Shown here one piece after another: positions 38,891 to 51,060 of a stretch of DNA of 64,000 nt. Each line of letters begins with the position of its first letter. Position 1 is the first letter of the stretch. This DNA comes from Dermanyssus gallinae (lineage: Eukaryota > Arthropoda > Arachnida > Mesostigmata > Dermanyssidae): the NCBI GenBank assembly GCA_003439945.1, contig QVRM01000483.1, positions 1 to 64,000 of the forward strand. Direction: 5' to 3'. The notes beneath the pieces were generated by a model. It was not told where the DNA came from. It did no database searches and worked only from the letters and a program-made list of their open reading frames with translations. Position numbers and translations under genes: made by a program.

Positions 38891-39331
38891 CAAAGCTGTC
38901 AGCTTATGGCGGTTTTTTGTTTTATGCAACTTTGACAAGGAATGTGCAGCATCCATAGGCGTATCAGGGGACAGAATAAACGAAACAGAGCACTACACGT
39001 TCATACATGCCAGCTGTTCTATCTGGCTTAATAATAGTAATCATCATCATAATATATGCAACACAATTAAGTCCATGCTACACGTTGACACACTACTAAA
39101 ATAAAGATGCCGAGTGGAGTCAGTCTATTAAGCGCCCCGTGTGTGTGTCTACATGTAATATATTAAAAAGAAAAAGACCAATATGCTAAGTGGGGACATC
39201 GCTTCGGTATGCATTCGCTGTCCACCAGTGTTTCTCCCCCGCGCTATGGTTCTCACTATGGCGCACACTTACAACTCTGACCAAATCCTTTCCCCCGGCG
39301 AAGCAACGTCAGTGCGCTGCCGTTGCCGCAG

Positions 39332-39481
39332 CCGCCGGCTACCACCTTAAAAGCAACCGCCGCAATACCTGCGGACTACCGGTGTTGTCACGGTGAACCA
39401 ACTTATTGGATTAAACAACTGTATGCAGGCTCGAGCACCTCAATTGGCGCGTTTGGGCCCGAATTGTTAGCCACACAGGCG
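39332..39481 (+). CDS. Candidate exon of an unidentified gene
   Basis: It lies between an acceptor (cgttgccgcag) and donor GCG|GTAAGT; 50 codons open in phase 0, including PADYRCCHGEPTYWIKQLY and AFGPELLATQA. No family is recognised. Confidence 0.3.
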
Positions 39482-39849
39482 GTAAGTAGAAACGCGCAAA
39501 CTTGAAACGAAGTTCTAGAGAGTTAATGTAATTGCTTCATATTCGTTCTGTATCACTTACGGAAAGATGTATATTAAATGTAGCATAAACACGCGAATAT
39601 GCATATATATATATAGCAAAACAAAAAATTGTTTCTTCCAAATGTGGTTTAACATGGCGGGGGTGGTATCTCGAGCATCTTTTGAGAGTATTGCTGGCGG
39701 AATTCCAACTAAGCGTTGTGTGTGAACTGAAAGCTGAAGTCCCTGTACCAGCTCATCAACATGGGCGGAACGGACCCCGCGAGCAGATGCACCAATCTGT
39801 TTTGTGTGCTTCTTAAAATACCCAGGGCCTCTGTAAGAAATATTGATTT

Positions 39850-40450
39850 TACATTATCGAGCTGCCAGGGTCAAATCCTCAGCAGAGCGATGCTCGTCTT
39901 ATCTCCCTCGAGTTATCCAGTTGTCTGACTGAAGGAATCGTGTTTGCACACGCTGTCGTCGAATATACTATGATTTGCTTTCAGAATTGCCGCGAGCAAT
40001 TGTAGCATTGGTGAGATCCAACTCCGGCCTCTGCGAGCTTCTTAAGCGCATCATTTCTAGAAGCAGTATCAAACGGCGACTTTAGGTCCATGAAAGTCGC
40101 AGATAGTGGTGGTTGCTTCGTGTCAAAGGATGCGTATATATTTCATCCAATAGAACTCGACACGCTGTAATTGTTGATCGTCCTCAACGAAAGCCATGCT
40201 GCCCCGCCGGTAGAACCTCTTAATCTGCTAGGATGCTGGTGCGGCGATTTGTAACGAAGCTGGACTGGAGTGTTTTATAAGCGCAACTCTTGTTTTGCAA
40301 TTGATCACTAGGAAGATCGGACCATCTTCTTGGAGTGTGCTGTGGACGATCCCCGTCATACTACGATTCCCGCTTCGAGCTGAAATCTAAAGTATCATTT
40401 CTCAAACAAAAGCATCAGGCCGTGTTCGATTTTTCTCCGACGAGAAAATA
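39850..40450 (-). pseudogene. Non-LTR retrotransposon RT relic
   Basis: The minus strand reads LPAGQHGFR then GRSTITA after a stop, then after a shift LSATFMDLKSPFDTASRND and KKLAEAGVGS. After another shift come LAAILKANHSIFDDSV and LEGDKTSI. These are RT motifs 1-4 (QxGFRxGRST, FxDLKxAFDT, GVxQGD) with several disruptions. Confidence 0.78.
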
Positions 40451-40459
40451 TTTGCCCTA

Positions 40460-41150
40460 GACGCAAAAATCACCTGGCGAAATGAACGTTAACTCGTCCA
40501 CAATTCGAAAGATATCCCTATTGTCGGACTAATGAGCAGAGCTAATTTCCAGTTTATGTGCATCTACTGAGTGCAGTGTCTAGTGAAGGAAACGTCATGG
40601 TACCATACTTTTTCGATCACGGAACATATAAGCAAGTTCTGGATGAAGCTTTTTAGCCATCTAGCAGTATTTTGTTTTTGGCTAAAAGAGTTCAATTTCC
40701 TGGATTACTATGTGTATTTAGGCGTTATTCAATTCAATGCACTTCAAACGCACCTTAAGTTGCCTTTAAGCGCTTTAGATATAGAATCGAAGCGGAGACT
40801 AATTGTCCCTGATCCCTCTGACTGTCAGATTTTCTAAACATGCTATAGACGTGTCCGTTTTAGACAGTCAGACACAATATAGTCTGGGGCACCTGACCAG
40901 ACAGGCTTCAAGGACTTTTGTTAGTATGAGCCCATTTGAACATTGGCCGCGTAAACATTCTGCTAATCTGAATTCCAAGCAAGCGACAGCACCAGGAGTA
41001 ATAGAGTACTGATTTTGTAGTTGTCCGCTAAGATGTAGTATTATTATATCTTAAACGCATGCCTTTCCGAATGGATGGGAATGGCTCTGACACTAGATCA
41101 ACTACTAAAAGCATGTAAAAAACCCGTTTATCGTTTTATTTATTGCTTTA
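40460..41150. other. No gene recognised
   Basis: Contains an 80-codon plus-strand frame (40571-40837) without further support. Confidence 0.45.
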
Positions 41151-41157
41151 TGCGTTT

Positions 41158-41160
<3 letters not shown>

Positions 41161-41202
<42 letters not shown>
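41161..41202. repeat. (TA)n array
   Basis: An uninterrupted TA array about 40 bases upstream of the histidine-rich gene's first coding exon. Confidence 0.95.
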
Positions 41203-41205
<3 letters not shown>

Positions 41206-41244
41206 TTCTGATAATATTTCATTAACACGTTTATTTCTATTTAG

Positions 41245-41903
41245 ATGATGGTGAGGATCACAGTATGTGTGGTTGCAGTTTTGGCGCTAGCATCGCTATG
41301 GCATTGCGAGGCAGGGAAGATCAAAAAGATAGCGGGACTCGGTCTTATCGGGGCGGCGTTAGCTCCGAGATTTGTGCCCATTCCTGTGCCCGAGTAAGTC
41401 GTATTTAATTTATGCATTGCTTTTTCTCGTATTTTTCGTAGTTGTTGTATTGTCAGCTGTTGTCCGACAACCATTATACGACGAGCCAGGATTACGAGCT
41501 CGTAATTTGTTTTTGTAGTTGCTAAATTAGCGTTTGTAGTATTGGCGCTACTAATATTGTAATTAAGTAATACGTAGGTAATTGTGCTATATGGACTTCA
41601 AGCAGGCTACGACTGATTATGATTCTACTGGTCTTCTGAACTACTACGGCTACTTCTACAATGTATTTATTTATCATTGATACGATTTTTTTTTTGGAAA
41701 ACGTACTTAACGCGAATACTATTCTAACTACTTGTCGAACACGTCTCAGTTATGGTCACCACGGCGACCAGCATGGGCCGTACGTACATAGCCATGAACA
41801 CCGCCACCACCATCATCACTATCATCCGCATGAAGTCGTGGTCACGCATCATTACCATCATGATACATGGCATGATCTTGGAGGCCATGGAAGCTGGTGG
41901 TAG
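41245..41903 (+). CDS. Small secreted histidine-rich protein, two exons
   Basis: Exon A 41245-41393 and exon B 41750-41903 join through a GTAAGT...CTCAG intron; the split codon GA|T gives Asp. The product has 100 residues. Residues 1-23 (MMVRITVCVVAVLALASLWH, then CEA) form a clear signal peptide. The next part is basic and hydrophobic (GKIKKIAGLGLIGAALAPRF), followed by VPIPVP. The last 50 residues contain 19 His, for example HEHRHHHHHYHPHE and THHYHHDTWHD, ending GSWW. Metal binding in the extracellular space is plausible. Arthropods have several unrelated His-rich secreted peptides and I cannot assign this one. A strong acceptor (tttctatttag) directly before the ATG suggests an untranslated first exon upstream. 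Confidence 0.85.
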
Positions 41904-41930
41904 ATCTAGTCCATTTCTGCGCGATCAAAT

Positions 41931-42110
41931 TCATCTCAGCGCCATCATGGTCATCTCAGCGCCATCATGGTCATCTAAGCGTCATCAATTTCATCTCAAC
42001 GTCATCAGGTTCATTCCAACGCCATCAAGTTCATCCCAGCGCCATTAAATTCATCTTAGCGTGATTGAATTCATCTCAGCATGATTAAATTCATCCACGT
42101 TCATCCAATT
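41931..42110. repeat. Minisatellite, 9 x 20 bp, in the 3' flank of the His-rich gene
   Basis: Nine units in strict 20-bp register vary around TCATCTCAGCGCCATCATGG. The array begins 27 bases after the stop codon, so it is probably 3' untranslated. It supplies ATTAAA sequences that could act as polyadenylation signals. Confidence 0.95.
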
Positions 42111-42163
42111 AGGCCAGTAACGACGAAACCTTTCAAGTATCTGTCTGTCTTATTTCTGTGCAG

Positions 42164-42357
42164 TCGTCGATTCGGCCGCCTCACCGAGCAGATCGTGCAG
42201 ATTAGGGATTTTCTTAATATTCGTACAGAATGTCGCATTGCCGGTCATCAGCCGTCGCGACATCCCCATTGAGATCATGATTAAGCTTCGGCTTGCCTTG
42301 GATAGGACAGCACACGCTTTCCAATATGGTAGCGTACATCTTCGATGTAATGCCAAA
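42164..42357 (+). CDS. Candidate exon of an unidentified gene
   Basis: A very good acceptor (ctgtctgtcttatttctgtgcag) opens a 64-codon frame up to AAA|GTAATA. It includes LGIFLIFVQNVALPVISRRD and DRTAHAFQYGSVHLRC. The opposite strand is also fairly open, so coding is doubtful. Confidence 0.25.
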
Positions 42358-43375
42358 GTAATACCGAGCCTGGGGGAGTGGGGAGGAATCCGGGTTTAGT
42401 GGGTTTGCGAGTCTCACACTAGTCACGCAGACTGCTAGTGGCGCATGTGCATCATGCATTCCCAAAACCTCCCAGAACAAAAAAAATATGGTAGCGTATG
42501 GCCGCCGTTATAGTTTAATGTAGGCCTCGGCTGTGCTGATTGTTCTTCTAGTTGATCTGGTTGACAGCTTGAGGGTGCTGCCCGATCTATGAGTACCGTG
42601 GTCCCGCCAGGTCCTATAGTTAGAAAAGAGTGGGCAGATGAGCCCGTATCCAGTCGACCGTGTCTTTGTGTTCATGCCAAAAAATCTGTCTTCAATGCTA
42701 GGTTATTAGACATGCGCCTCAGAGTTCTGCGAATAACGCAACATCATGTCTCACTTGCTGGATATTTGTGTGTAGATCATAGTTTTGCCGCAGTGCCGTT
42801 ACTTACGGTATTTCGTATGTCTTCGATTCAAAACTATCTTCGATTTGACCGTCCTACGCTACCATATACCGGATTTTTTGCGTTTCGACTGCTTGTTTCG
42901 CGATGCGTTTTTTCCATACGCTGTGGCGTAAGCTGTCTCAAATACTCCGGGTTCATATATATATATATATATATATGTCTCGCTCCATAGATCGTTCTTA
43001 TTCTTTCACTCTCGTTAGCGTGTACAGAGATATAGTTGTTCGATAGATAGTTACGGGACACGCAATGTGCCCTAAAAGAAACAGCTCTATTGTATCATAT
43101 TCTGAAGAATGTAACAGAAAGGTAATAAATTCAGTCATATTACAAACACGAATGATTAGTCATATCTAATATAGATAAAGTAAACCCTACACAATAAACG
43201 TCCCCAAACGTAAGAGTTATCACTGCGCAATCAACTTTGCTCTAGGAGTCTTAGACTTTAAATACGAACGTATTGTCATTTAACAACAGCGGGACTCGCT
43301 CATTAATTAGGAAAAATCATACGGCGCAATAAAGACAGACTGTCTGACACTGTTTATTTTTTAATTTATGTGTAG

Positions 43376-43505
43376 GATGTCGATTGTAATATACGTAAAT
43401 GATTCTAGTATTGGCAGCCACCGCGTCGGGTACACGTCGCCGATCAAAGCTGGCTTAGTGCTTCACACCTCTACACTACTTCAGCCTATCAAACACCGCA
43501 ACAAG
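43376..43505 (+). CDS. Candidate internal exon of an unidentified gene
   Basis: Acceptor ttttttaatttatgtgtag and donor AACAAG|GTAAGT are both near consensus. Only one frame is open: 43 codons starting MSIVIYVNDSSIGSHRVGY and ending QPIKHRNK. No family is recognised. Confidence 0.4.
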
Positions 43506-44169
43506 GTAAGTTGTTGTCTAGCACGATCGACCACAAAACATACACATACGCTTCATATGCTGAGCAAATTAGAAACGTAGCAGAGACGCGCTGAAGTTTT
43601 TCTCATTAGTGAATTTTATTGTTTATAAAAACTCCGCCAGGGTACACTGCTGGGAGAATAATACATAATACATTTGCACACAATTTTTTTTTGCATTAAG
43701 CTTTCTAAACTGATTGCTAATCTTGCACAATTCGCTAATATAGCTTGCTAATTAGCAAAATGGAGGCACTAAGAATAAGTTCCTCGTGTGACATTTTAAT
43801 GTAGAGTCTGGAATGCGTGATGCACTCCTGCGTCGAATGCTCACTAAGAGTTCGGATTAGATACGCTGCTAGATTTAGTTTTTGGGTAAACTTTTGAACC
43901 ACGCCTGGATCAAATGTCTGTAAAGTAAACGAGTGGCCTTATATTCGTTACTGAATCTAAATTCGATAGTGACAACACTACGTTTCAAACCGCTGTAGAC
44001 TTAACAGCGCAATCGTAAAAGCATCAAATTAATTACTTCAATTCACAAGTATGCTCTCATATATACCGATACAACCAGTACCAATTAATTGCTACATGTT
44101 ACACTGCATCAAGCTAATAACGGAACGAACCTTAAAGTCAGTAAATTATTTCAAAAATAGCCCCCACCC

Positions 44170-44320
44170 ATACAATACTATCTACTAATCTTCGACACCT
44201 TTTTTGGGAGGTTTCGGAAATCCTAACGCACATACGTTAAGAGCAGCAAGCGTGACAAGTGTGGAACTCACAAACCTACTAAAATTGTATCCCCCACCCA
44301 GACTCAGTATTGCTCTGGCA
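44170..44320 (-). mobile_element. Possible relic of the R1-type element's 3' end
   Basis: AAGTGTGGAACTCACAAACC (about 44257) closely matches TAGTGTGGGACTCACAAACC in the 3' region of the element at 36.1 kb, with similar flanking pyrimidine runs. Confidence 0.4.
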
Positions 44321-44454
44321 TTACTTCAAAAGTAATTTTGCGGAAGAATTAAGGTTTTATAAAGTTATGTTTATGTTAAGCACTTTAGAACGTAAAAAAC
44401 AAAGAAAACATAACTTGTGACGAAGAAATGCACATACAAAATTTAGATTAAAAA

Positions 44455-44497
44455 ATATATGTATATATATAAGATATATATATATAGATATATAATA

Positions 44498-44590
<93 letters not shown>
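44455..44590. repeat. (TA)n array, interrupted
   Basis: About 135 bp of TA with ATAAT interruptions. Confidence 0.95.
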
Positions 44591-44591
44591 G

Positions 44592-45320
44592 CACAGCGTG
44601 TCCCACAAAGAGCAGGAACTTTAAATTTCAAATTAAATACCGTTCTATAAAATTTAACACTAACGAAACTTTGCTTTACTTATAAAATAGACATGCAGGT
44701 CTCATGGAGCACCAACACATTGAACACGCTGTCCTCGGCATTGCTGGCGCGCGTATTTATTGTTCGTGAAAACAAACACAAGTGTGCTCTTCTAGATACC
44801 AATACGAATAATACCGATTAAATGCTACATACTACACTGATACCGAGGGCGCGTGATGCACGCGGTGAGCCAAACCAATCCCAGTGATAGGGCGTTTAAT
44901 CTTCTCCTTCAGGGCCTTGGTGGCCGTATGGTTGTTGACATACACTTTTGACTTTTGAGAAAAACCTGAATTAGAAGTTCAATGGCGCTAAATCGCTGTG
45001 CCCTTCTTCGCTGTGTCGCTGTCGGTAGGCTGGAGCTGTTAAGTCAACTGGGTTTTGTTGGTATGAGGACGCACATACTTTGTGAGAATTCTGCGTAGAG
45101 TGTTCTCTTACATCGTGAAAAATTGCATTCTTAAGCACGATGCCGAATGGATGGGACTTCTCGGACCAGCGGCCACATTCTGGTGAACAGCCGGTGAGTT
45201 GAATGACTTGAGCGATCACGGTTTGAGCCAGTCCCCTCGAATCGTTTAATTATTCTCACTATTGATGCACTTGGAACATTTGGAACGACCTTTGAAGCTC
45301 TTAGAACTACCAAAAATTAA
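44592..45320 (-). pseudogene. Tc1/mariner-like transposase relic
   Basis: The minus strand reads VPNVPSASIVRIIKRFEGTG, the second helix-turn-helix of this transposase group, followed by a degraded middle and YVNNHTATKALKEKIKRPI, the usual segment near the C terminus. The left end GTGTCCCACAAAGAGCAGGA directly follows a (TA)n array and may be a terminal repeat. No right terminal repeat was found. Confidence 0.6.
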
Positions 45321-45329
45321 ACGCAATTC

Positions 45330-46665
45330 GCAAATTATGACAATCTAACTTTCATAGTTTCGGAAATCATTTTTAACGATAAGAATGCGTTTCTGTGTCG
45401 AATAGCAATCAATATCAATTTTCAATAATAGCGAGCTGTTTACCATCGATTTGTTTTTCGAGTTTGACTATCAAAGCAAAGCAGCAGAAGTGGTGCCAAG
45501 CTGACCCTCCCTTTGGGTCCCTGTTAGTTTACTTAGCGACGTAAATGCGTTAGAACTACAACTTGTCCAATGCTTCAACTAGTCGCTAGTGTCTTCCAGG
45601 TGCATTGAGATGCATTACAAACGTTCCACATTACGAACGAAATGTTTATCATACCTAATCACAGTTCTTACCGGCAGTGTTTTTTTTAATCTATGGCAGA
45701 ATAACACGTACCACCTTTCTATTACACACAGTTAGCTGCTAACACATTGTGCTAAAGTTTAGGTGGTGGTAAAGTATAATTCCTAAATAATGACTGTTGT
45801 GAAGTATCGTATCTGTTCGCAAATAAATTCATCATCGCAATATCGCATGTATGTAGCGTGCCTCACACATTCGGATTACCCACTGTAACCTACTCTACGT
45901 AGCATGGTCTTAATTCGTGCAGGGGATGCAGGAGTTTGCACTCTAAGTGAACCTCGCCTCTCTATATGTCCCGCTCACCTGTGCATAGCTCGTAATTCCT
46001 TCGAGCAGCTGATCCGTGCCTGATTCGCCCATCAAACACAGCTCACCGCCCACGGAAGCTTTTTCATTTATATATATATATATATAAGTGTGTGTTGCGC
46101 TGGCTCAAGTCTAGCAGTCATTCAACGTCATTATGTTATAATAGCTAGATCATCTGCATCATACGAAGTCAAGGGTCCCCCTCTCGAGCGCCGGCTCTCT
46201 CTCTCTCGACAGGGCCGGGACAGAACCCCAGTGTGACAGCGCACGGTGGCTGGGGTAGCCCTGGGGGAGGTGGGGGGGTGGGGTAGAAGAACACTGACAC
46301 CGCATAACAGTTCTGTGCGCATCTGAGCCATGACATTGGCGATGATCAGGCTAAGAGGAATCTTTCAATTCTCGCTCGCGTCTCGTTCGCCCGAGTTGTC
46401 CGCGCTTGCACCAGGGCGTGCGTGCGTGCTCGGCTTCGATGCGTCTAGTGTCACCACGATTCCAGGTGGCCAACCGTAGCTATCGAAGCGGTCTCACTTT
46501 GCCAGCCTGTCACCCGCCACTCGTGACATCACGACGCGCGTTCAAGCCCAAAGAAGTGCGGCAGGTGAAATGGCTAATCTGAAACGGCCGCTCGAGGTGT
46601 TAACAACAACAGCACAGCTCGCCTCCGCCTCTTCTAGCTCCCCCATTTATGACGTAATCCTAGAC

Positions 46666-46705
<40 letters not shown>

Positions 46706-47050
46706 GTGTACGCAACCAGATCCAGCGACCCATATGTATTAACAACCTAATGATACTAATTAAATTGTGATTTGGCAATGACATGTATAGGTGAATCTGA
46801 TGATGATGGTGGCTAGAAAATTGAGCAGCCCATAGTTCAAACGCTTTGATTATGATGGTAGTAGACGTTGCAAAAACAAACACACATTTTGTACTGTTTA
46901 TAAAGAACAGACATTAAATGTATTTATGTCATTTAGAGTTCAATCACAAAACTAAACAGTGTGGTGTACCGTACTTAAAAAAAATACGTTCCTTCGCCCG
47001 TAAGGTGACAACCATCATAGATGCGGCAGTATCGTGATACGTGAATATAA
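45330..47050. other. No gene recognised
   Basis: AT-rich sequence with a GC-rich island at about 46180-46560 (GGGGGAGGTGGGGGGGTGG) and two (TA)n arrays. Confidence 0.5.
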
Positions 47051-47059
47051 GGGGTGTTC

Positions 47060-47480
47060 AAATAAAAATATAATTGAAGTCTCACTGAATTACCCAAAAC
47101 TAATCACCAGAACCCCGTACACAAGTATTCCACTTTTTTTACAAGCCGAAGGCTTCCCTGTTCCCAGAATTGTTGTGACAGTGGCATAAGTCAGTGTTCC
47201 ACACAAGTGTTCTTTAGTTTCTCGTCCGAGTTGAAGCGTCCTCCTTTAAGATGTTTTTTTAGTGAACCAAACTGGAGAAAGCTGTCGTGGAGCAGAATCA
47301 CTCCGTCCGTGAGCAGCCCAGGCTATTTGCAGTTGATGGAGTTTGGCTACGTTGCGTCGTCTCACAGTTACGCACGCCTCTGTTAATGTCGCTGAGGTTT
47401 TTTGGAACTCGCTGCGTGCACACCTTCTGCTAGCCTAACCGGTTGCGCACACTGTTCCAGCGTTGGCACCTACCATCACT
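47060..47480 (-). pseudogene. Mariner transposase C-terminal relic
   Basis: The minus strand reads GVILLHDS, then FGSLKKHLKGGRFNSDEKL and QFWEQGSLRLVKK, matching the VxLLHDN, LFGxLKxxLxGxRFxSDEE and FYxxGIxxLxxR blocks. DNA between the Asp boxes is deleted. The sequence near 47220 resembles the relic at 38.6 kb. The end GGGGTGTTCAAATAAAAA could be a terminal repeat. Confidence 0.6.
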
Positions 47481-47760
47481 GCCAACACTCGCATTGCAAC
47501 ACGCAGATCACCTCTTACGCAGATCATCGTTACCTTGTCGATGATTTTGGCCGCAAATACAGTGTTTGTCTGACCGGGTTTCGGTCCATTCACTTAAACA
47601 CTTCTGGCCTCTACTACAAAATAGGTACTTTACGTTCTTACTGACTTGTCGGATAGACCTTACCCTTGTGTGCGGCTACCATTCGGCAATGAATACCGGC
47701 ATGTCCAAATTTCAGTCGGTTTAGTTGTTACGACGTTTCGTATATTTTTATTTGCATAAC

Positions 47761-47769
47761 GTATATATA

Positions 47770-47821
<52 letters not shown>

Positions 47822-47827
47822 CATATA
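47761..47827. repeat. (TA)n array
   Basis: TA with TTTA interruptions. Confidence 0.95.
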
Positions 47828-48491
47828 GTACTAAACACGTGTATTGGAACAAATCGTAAGGCTCCGAAATTAGATGCTTCGAATTATCATTAAATCTCAA
47901 GCGTCGTGAAATCTGTAGTTTTGTCCATTAAACCCAGGTGTATAGTTGTTATTTCCATCCTTTAATTCTTATCTTAGCAAATGCTTCTTAGACTAAACAA
48001 AGCATAACCTTAGATTTAATTTGCCAAAAGATAGGAGAAGTGCCTAAATCAAAATCCCGTCATATACGAGCGCACCTCCCCCGTCTTCCCCCTGCGACAT
48101 TCGACGTACGCCACTCACGACAGGGCGCGAACATTCAATAAAAAAACACCCTAGTCAAATCAAGCTTGGCCAAGCTTAACAGAGCTTTGAATCAAGCTTT
48201 ATGGTCTATCACTTTGTATGTCTGTCTTTCTTTGTCTCTCTTGTGCGCCCTCGTTTTCCTCATCACGCTATATTGCTCTCGATTTCCGGCTCTCTGAGTT
48301 CTAACAAGTGAAGTCACCGTAGTAGCAGCGGCAATGACGACGAAGCCGATGGCTAGTTGAAGTACATCGCTCGAGTTAGCGTAGAGAGCTGCAAATGAGT
48401 TGTCACACACTACGCTGATCACATGATGAGGCTGTGTACGGATGATTGCAGCTCTGATGACAGCGCTATGACATCTACGACACTGCGCTGG

Positions 48492-48609
<118 letters not shown>

Positions 48610-49384
48610 AGCCGAGCTCATCCAAGGACAACTCTTCAGGAGCATATTATGAAGGTCATCGAAGCGCGACGATAAGACGCGCCAACGATGAGCCTATTCT
48701 TGAGCGCAAAAGTCAATAATGAGTGAATGAAGTACATGATGCGTAAGCAACATGCAACAATCCAAGCTTAAGCGGCTGTTGTTGTTATTGTTTTTGTTAT
48801 TGTTGCTGTCGACTCGGCCAACCAAACGTGACTCACTAATGAATTACATACTGCACACGTTTTGCTACGAAAAATAATCAGTGTGGCCGTGTCTGGGGAG
48901 ACGGTTGTACAGCTTATTACGTCGATGTCATGCTTTTCGACGCATTATTGGTCGTGCATAAGCACAGCCGCCAACGGAACGGGTATATATGCATATGTTC
49001 TATTGAACGTTGAAGTATACGTACTCGGCGCTGCACACGTTTTGCATGTTTCCTTTTGTCCTCCTCGTACAAGTAGAAAACAACTATACAGGCAAACAAA
49101 CTACTTGTGCAAAACCTAATAATGACCACCACCGCAGTCACTACCGCTGCCCTTAAGGTGTTTCAACAAATGCTTGTACAGTAAGTAGATTCAGGACACG
49201 AGAAATAAAATGAACACCACTACTGACGCTGTGTGTTCGACTCTTTCTGAATACAAATAGTCTTACAGCGAGTCGAGCAAGAACGGGACGGGTCTTCCTG
49301 GTCACGGGTCGGTTTTGTGTGACCCGCTTCTCGGTGTTCTTCTTCCTCCGTCCGAAACTTTTGTCTTGAACATCGTCTACTTAG

Positions 49385-49523
49385 AATGCGCTCCGGAGTG
49401 CGCGTGCATTAAAAGTCAAATAGGATTTGATTCAGATAAATCATGGTGGCCACAGAACGGCCGGCTGCAACTGAAAGATTGCTGTTCCATCAGAGAGTTG
49501 ATAAAAAGAAAAAGGTGCAAACG
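49385..49523 (+). CDS. Candidate internal exon encoding a Cys-rich segment
   Basis: Acceptor catcgtctacttag and donor AAACG|GTAAGA. One frame (in phase 1, out phase 2) is open: CAPECACIKSQIGFDSDKSW, a middle part WPQNGRLQLKDCCSIREL, then IKRKRCKR. It has six Cys in 46 residues and a basic end, suggesting part of a secreted protein. No family is assigned. Confidence 0.42.
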
Positions 49524-49636
49524 GTAAGAAATGTGTATAACGGTGGAAATGTGCTCGAAAAAGGTCGACACCGTTTGTGGTGGTGATCCCGAAGCGTCTA
49601 GTGATAGTCTGTCTCGTGTATACTAAATTAATTATC

Positions 49637-49639
<3 letters not shown>

Positions 49640-49673
<34 letters not shown>
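49640..49673. repeat. (TA)n array, left border of GC-rich block
   Basis: About 34 bp of TA. Confidence 0.95.
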
Positions 49674-49674
<1 letters not shown>

Positions 49675-50347
49675 CAAAAGAGAGAAATACTTACACTCCC
49701 GCCGCCCGCGATTTAATACGCGCGAGCCTTTGACGGGAGTGCCCGCCAGCCCGAATAGACAGGCCAGCAGCTCCCCCACCCTCCCCCCTATCGAGGTTCG
49801 GAATGGGGGTACCACACTACTCCACCGTACCGATTAGACGCGTTCACCTCGCGATTCCGCGTTACACCCCAGAATATACATTCCTCCCGAAGGACGTCTG
49901 ACCACTCCAGAGCAGGGGTTCCCCGTAAAATACGGGGCCAGAAGGTCCTCTCGACCGGTGGTCTGCTTTCATGTGGCCACTTCTCACTCGTTTTGCCTAT
50001 TAAGCCAAGGCAGCAGGCGTCCCGGACGGTACCACCGGGTGTCACCCGGGGCATTAACCGTCCAGCCCGGGGGTCCTCGTGCAGAACGGTCCCCCCGTAT
50101 TGGCAGTAGCCTTAACAGCCCTCGAATGGGCCACGACAGGATGACAATATAAATTCGTTGACACCCAGTTTCTATCGTATGCCTTGCCCCCCGGTTAGAT
50201 GTTAAACACGGGAGTGTTACTATTGGGAGTTGTACCGTCTGACTAACTTACAAGCGGGCCACGTGAAGTTCCCCGCAGCGCGCGGAAGTCGCGCGCCAGC
50301 AGACCACCGGCCGGTAAGAGAGTCATAGTTACTCCCAGTAGTCTGTC

Positions 50348-50352
<5 letters not shown>
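49674..50352. other. Unidentified GC-rich block between two (TA)n arrays
   Basis: About 680 bp of GC-rich sequence abruptly bounded by TA arrays (49640-49673, 50353-50383), unlike its AT-richer surroundings. The minus strand is fairly open and ends GGVVWYPHSEPR, but no domain is recognised. By analogy with the retrotransposons similarly placed at 27.9 and 36.1 kb, it may be an untranslated end of such an element. Confidence 0.5.

Positions 50353-50383
<31 letters not shown>
50353..50383. repeat. (TA)n array, right border of GC-rich block
   Basis: About 31 bp of TA. Confidence 0.95.
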
Positions 50384-50384
<1 letters not shown>

Positions 50385-50851
50385 CGAGTCTATACTGTGT
50401 TTCCATGGAATAGCATATCGTAAACCCTCGAACGCGAAACCTCGAACCGCTGCATGCTGTGTTACTCGCACGGCAGTAACGTGTAAAACTGCAGTCAGGT
50501 TAACCCAGCCGTATATACAATCACATATACGTCTATGTAGTCCTCGTCAGATGAATTTCTGTACGTGGGTAAGAAGCACAAGTACGTATTGCTGTTGGAA
50601 ACATGCAGAAGTTACTCGACGACGTTGCTCCCTTCAGCGGAGCGGGGGAGCCCGTTCTCATAGGTAACATCACAGGTAGTAGAGTGTCATCCGATATCTG
50701 TGGGATTCATCTTCTTGCACGGTTCACAGGGCCGCCCCCCCCCCCTCCGCCAACATGTGCAATGTGCTGTGGTGCCGTAGATAGACAATAGGTAGACATG
50801 GCGTGCACATTCATGAGCGACGTTCGCTTCGGAACCTCCTCCTGCTCCGGC

Positions 50852-50888
50852 CGACGATGGTGCACCTGTACACGGTGCACCATTGTCG
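50852..50888. other. 15-bp stem hairpin
   Basis: CGACGATGGTGCACC pairs with GGTGCACCATTGTCG, one mismatch, 7-base loop. Confidence 0.75.
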
Positions 50889-51060
50889 ACCCGCGCCGCG
50901 ACGCAATGACAATAGGTCGCTTCGAGCGCAACGACGTAGCCTGTGGCGGCAGCAGCAGCAGCTCTCGCTAGCTATGGATCATAATCCATGATGCACGCTG
51001 GCTGCGGTTCTCGCAGATCGCCGTTCGCTCATCGCGAGGTTGCGGCTGCTGCTGCACGTG

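Noticed and set aside
41931..42110. CRISPR-like regular spacing
   Set aside because: Units are directly adjacent 20-bp tandem repeats without spacers, in a eukaryotic context.
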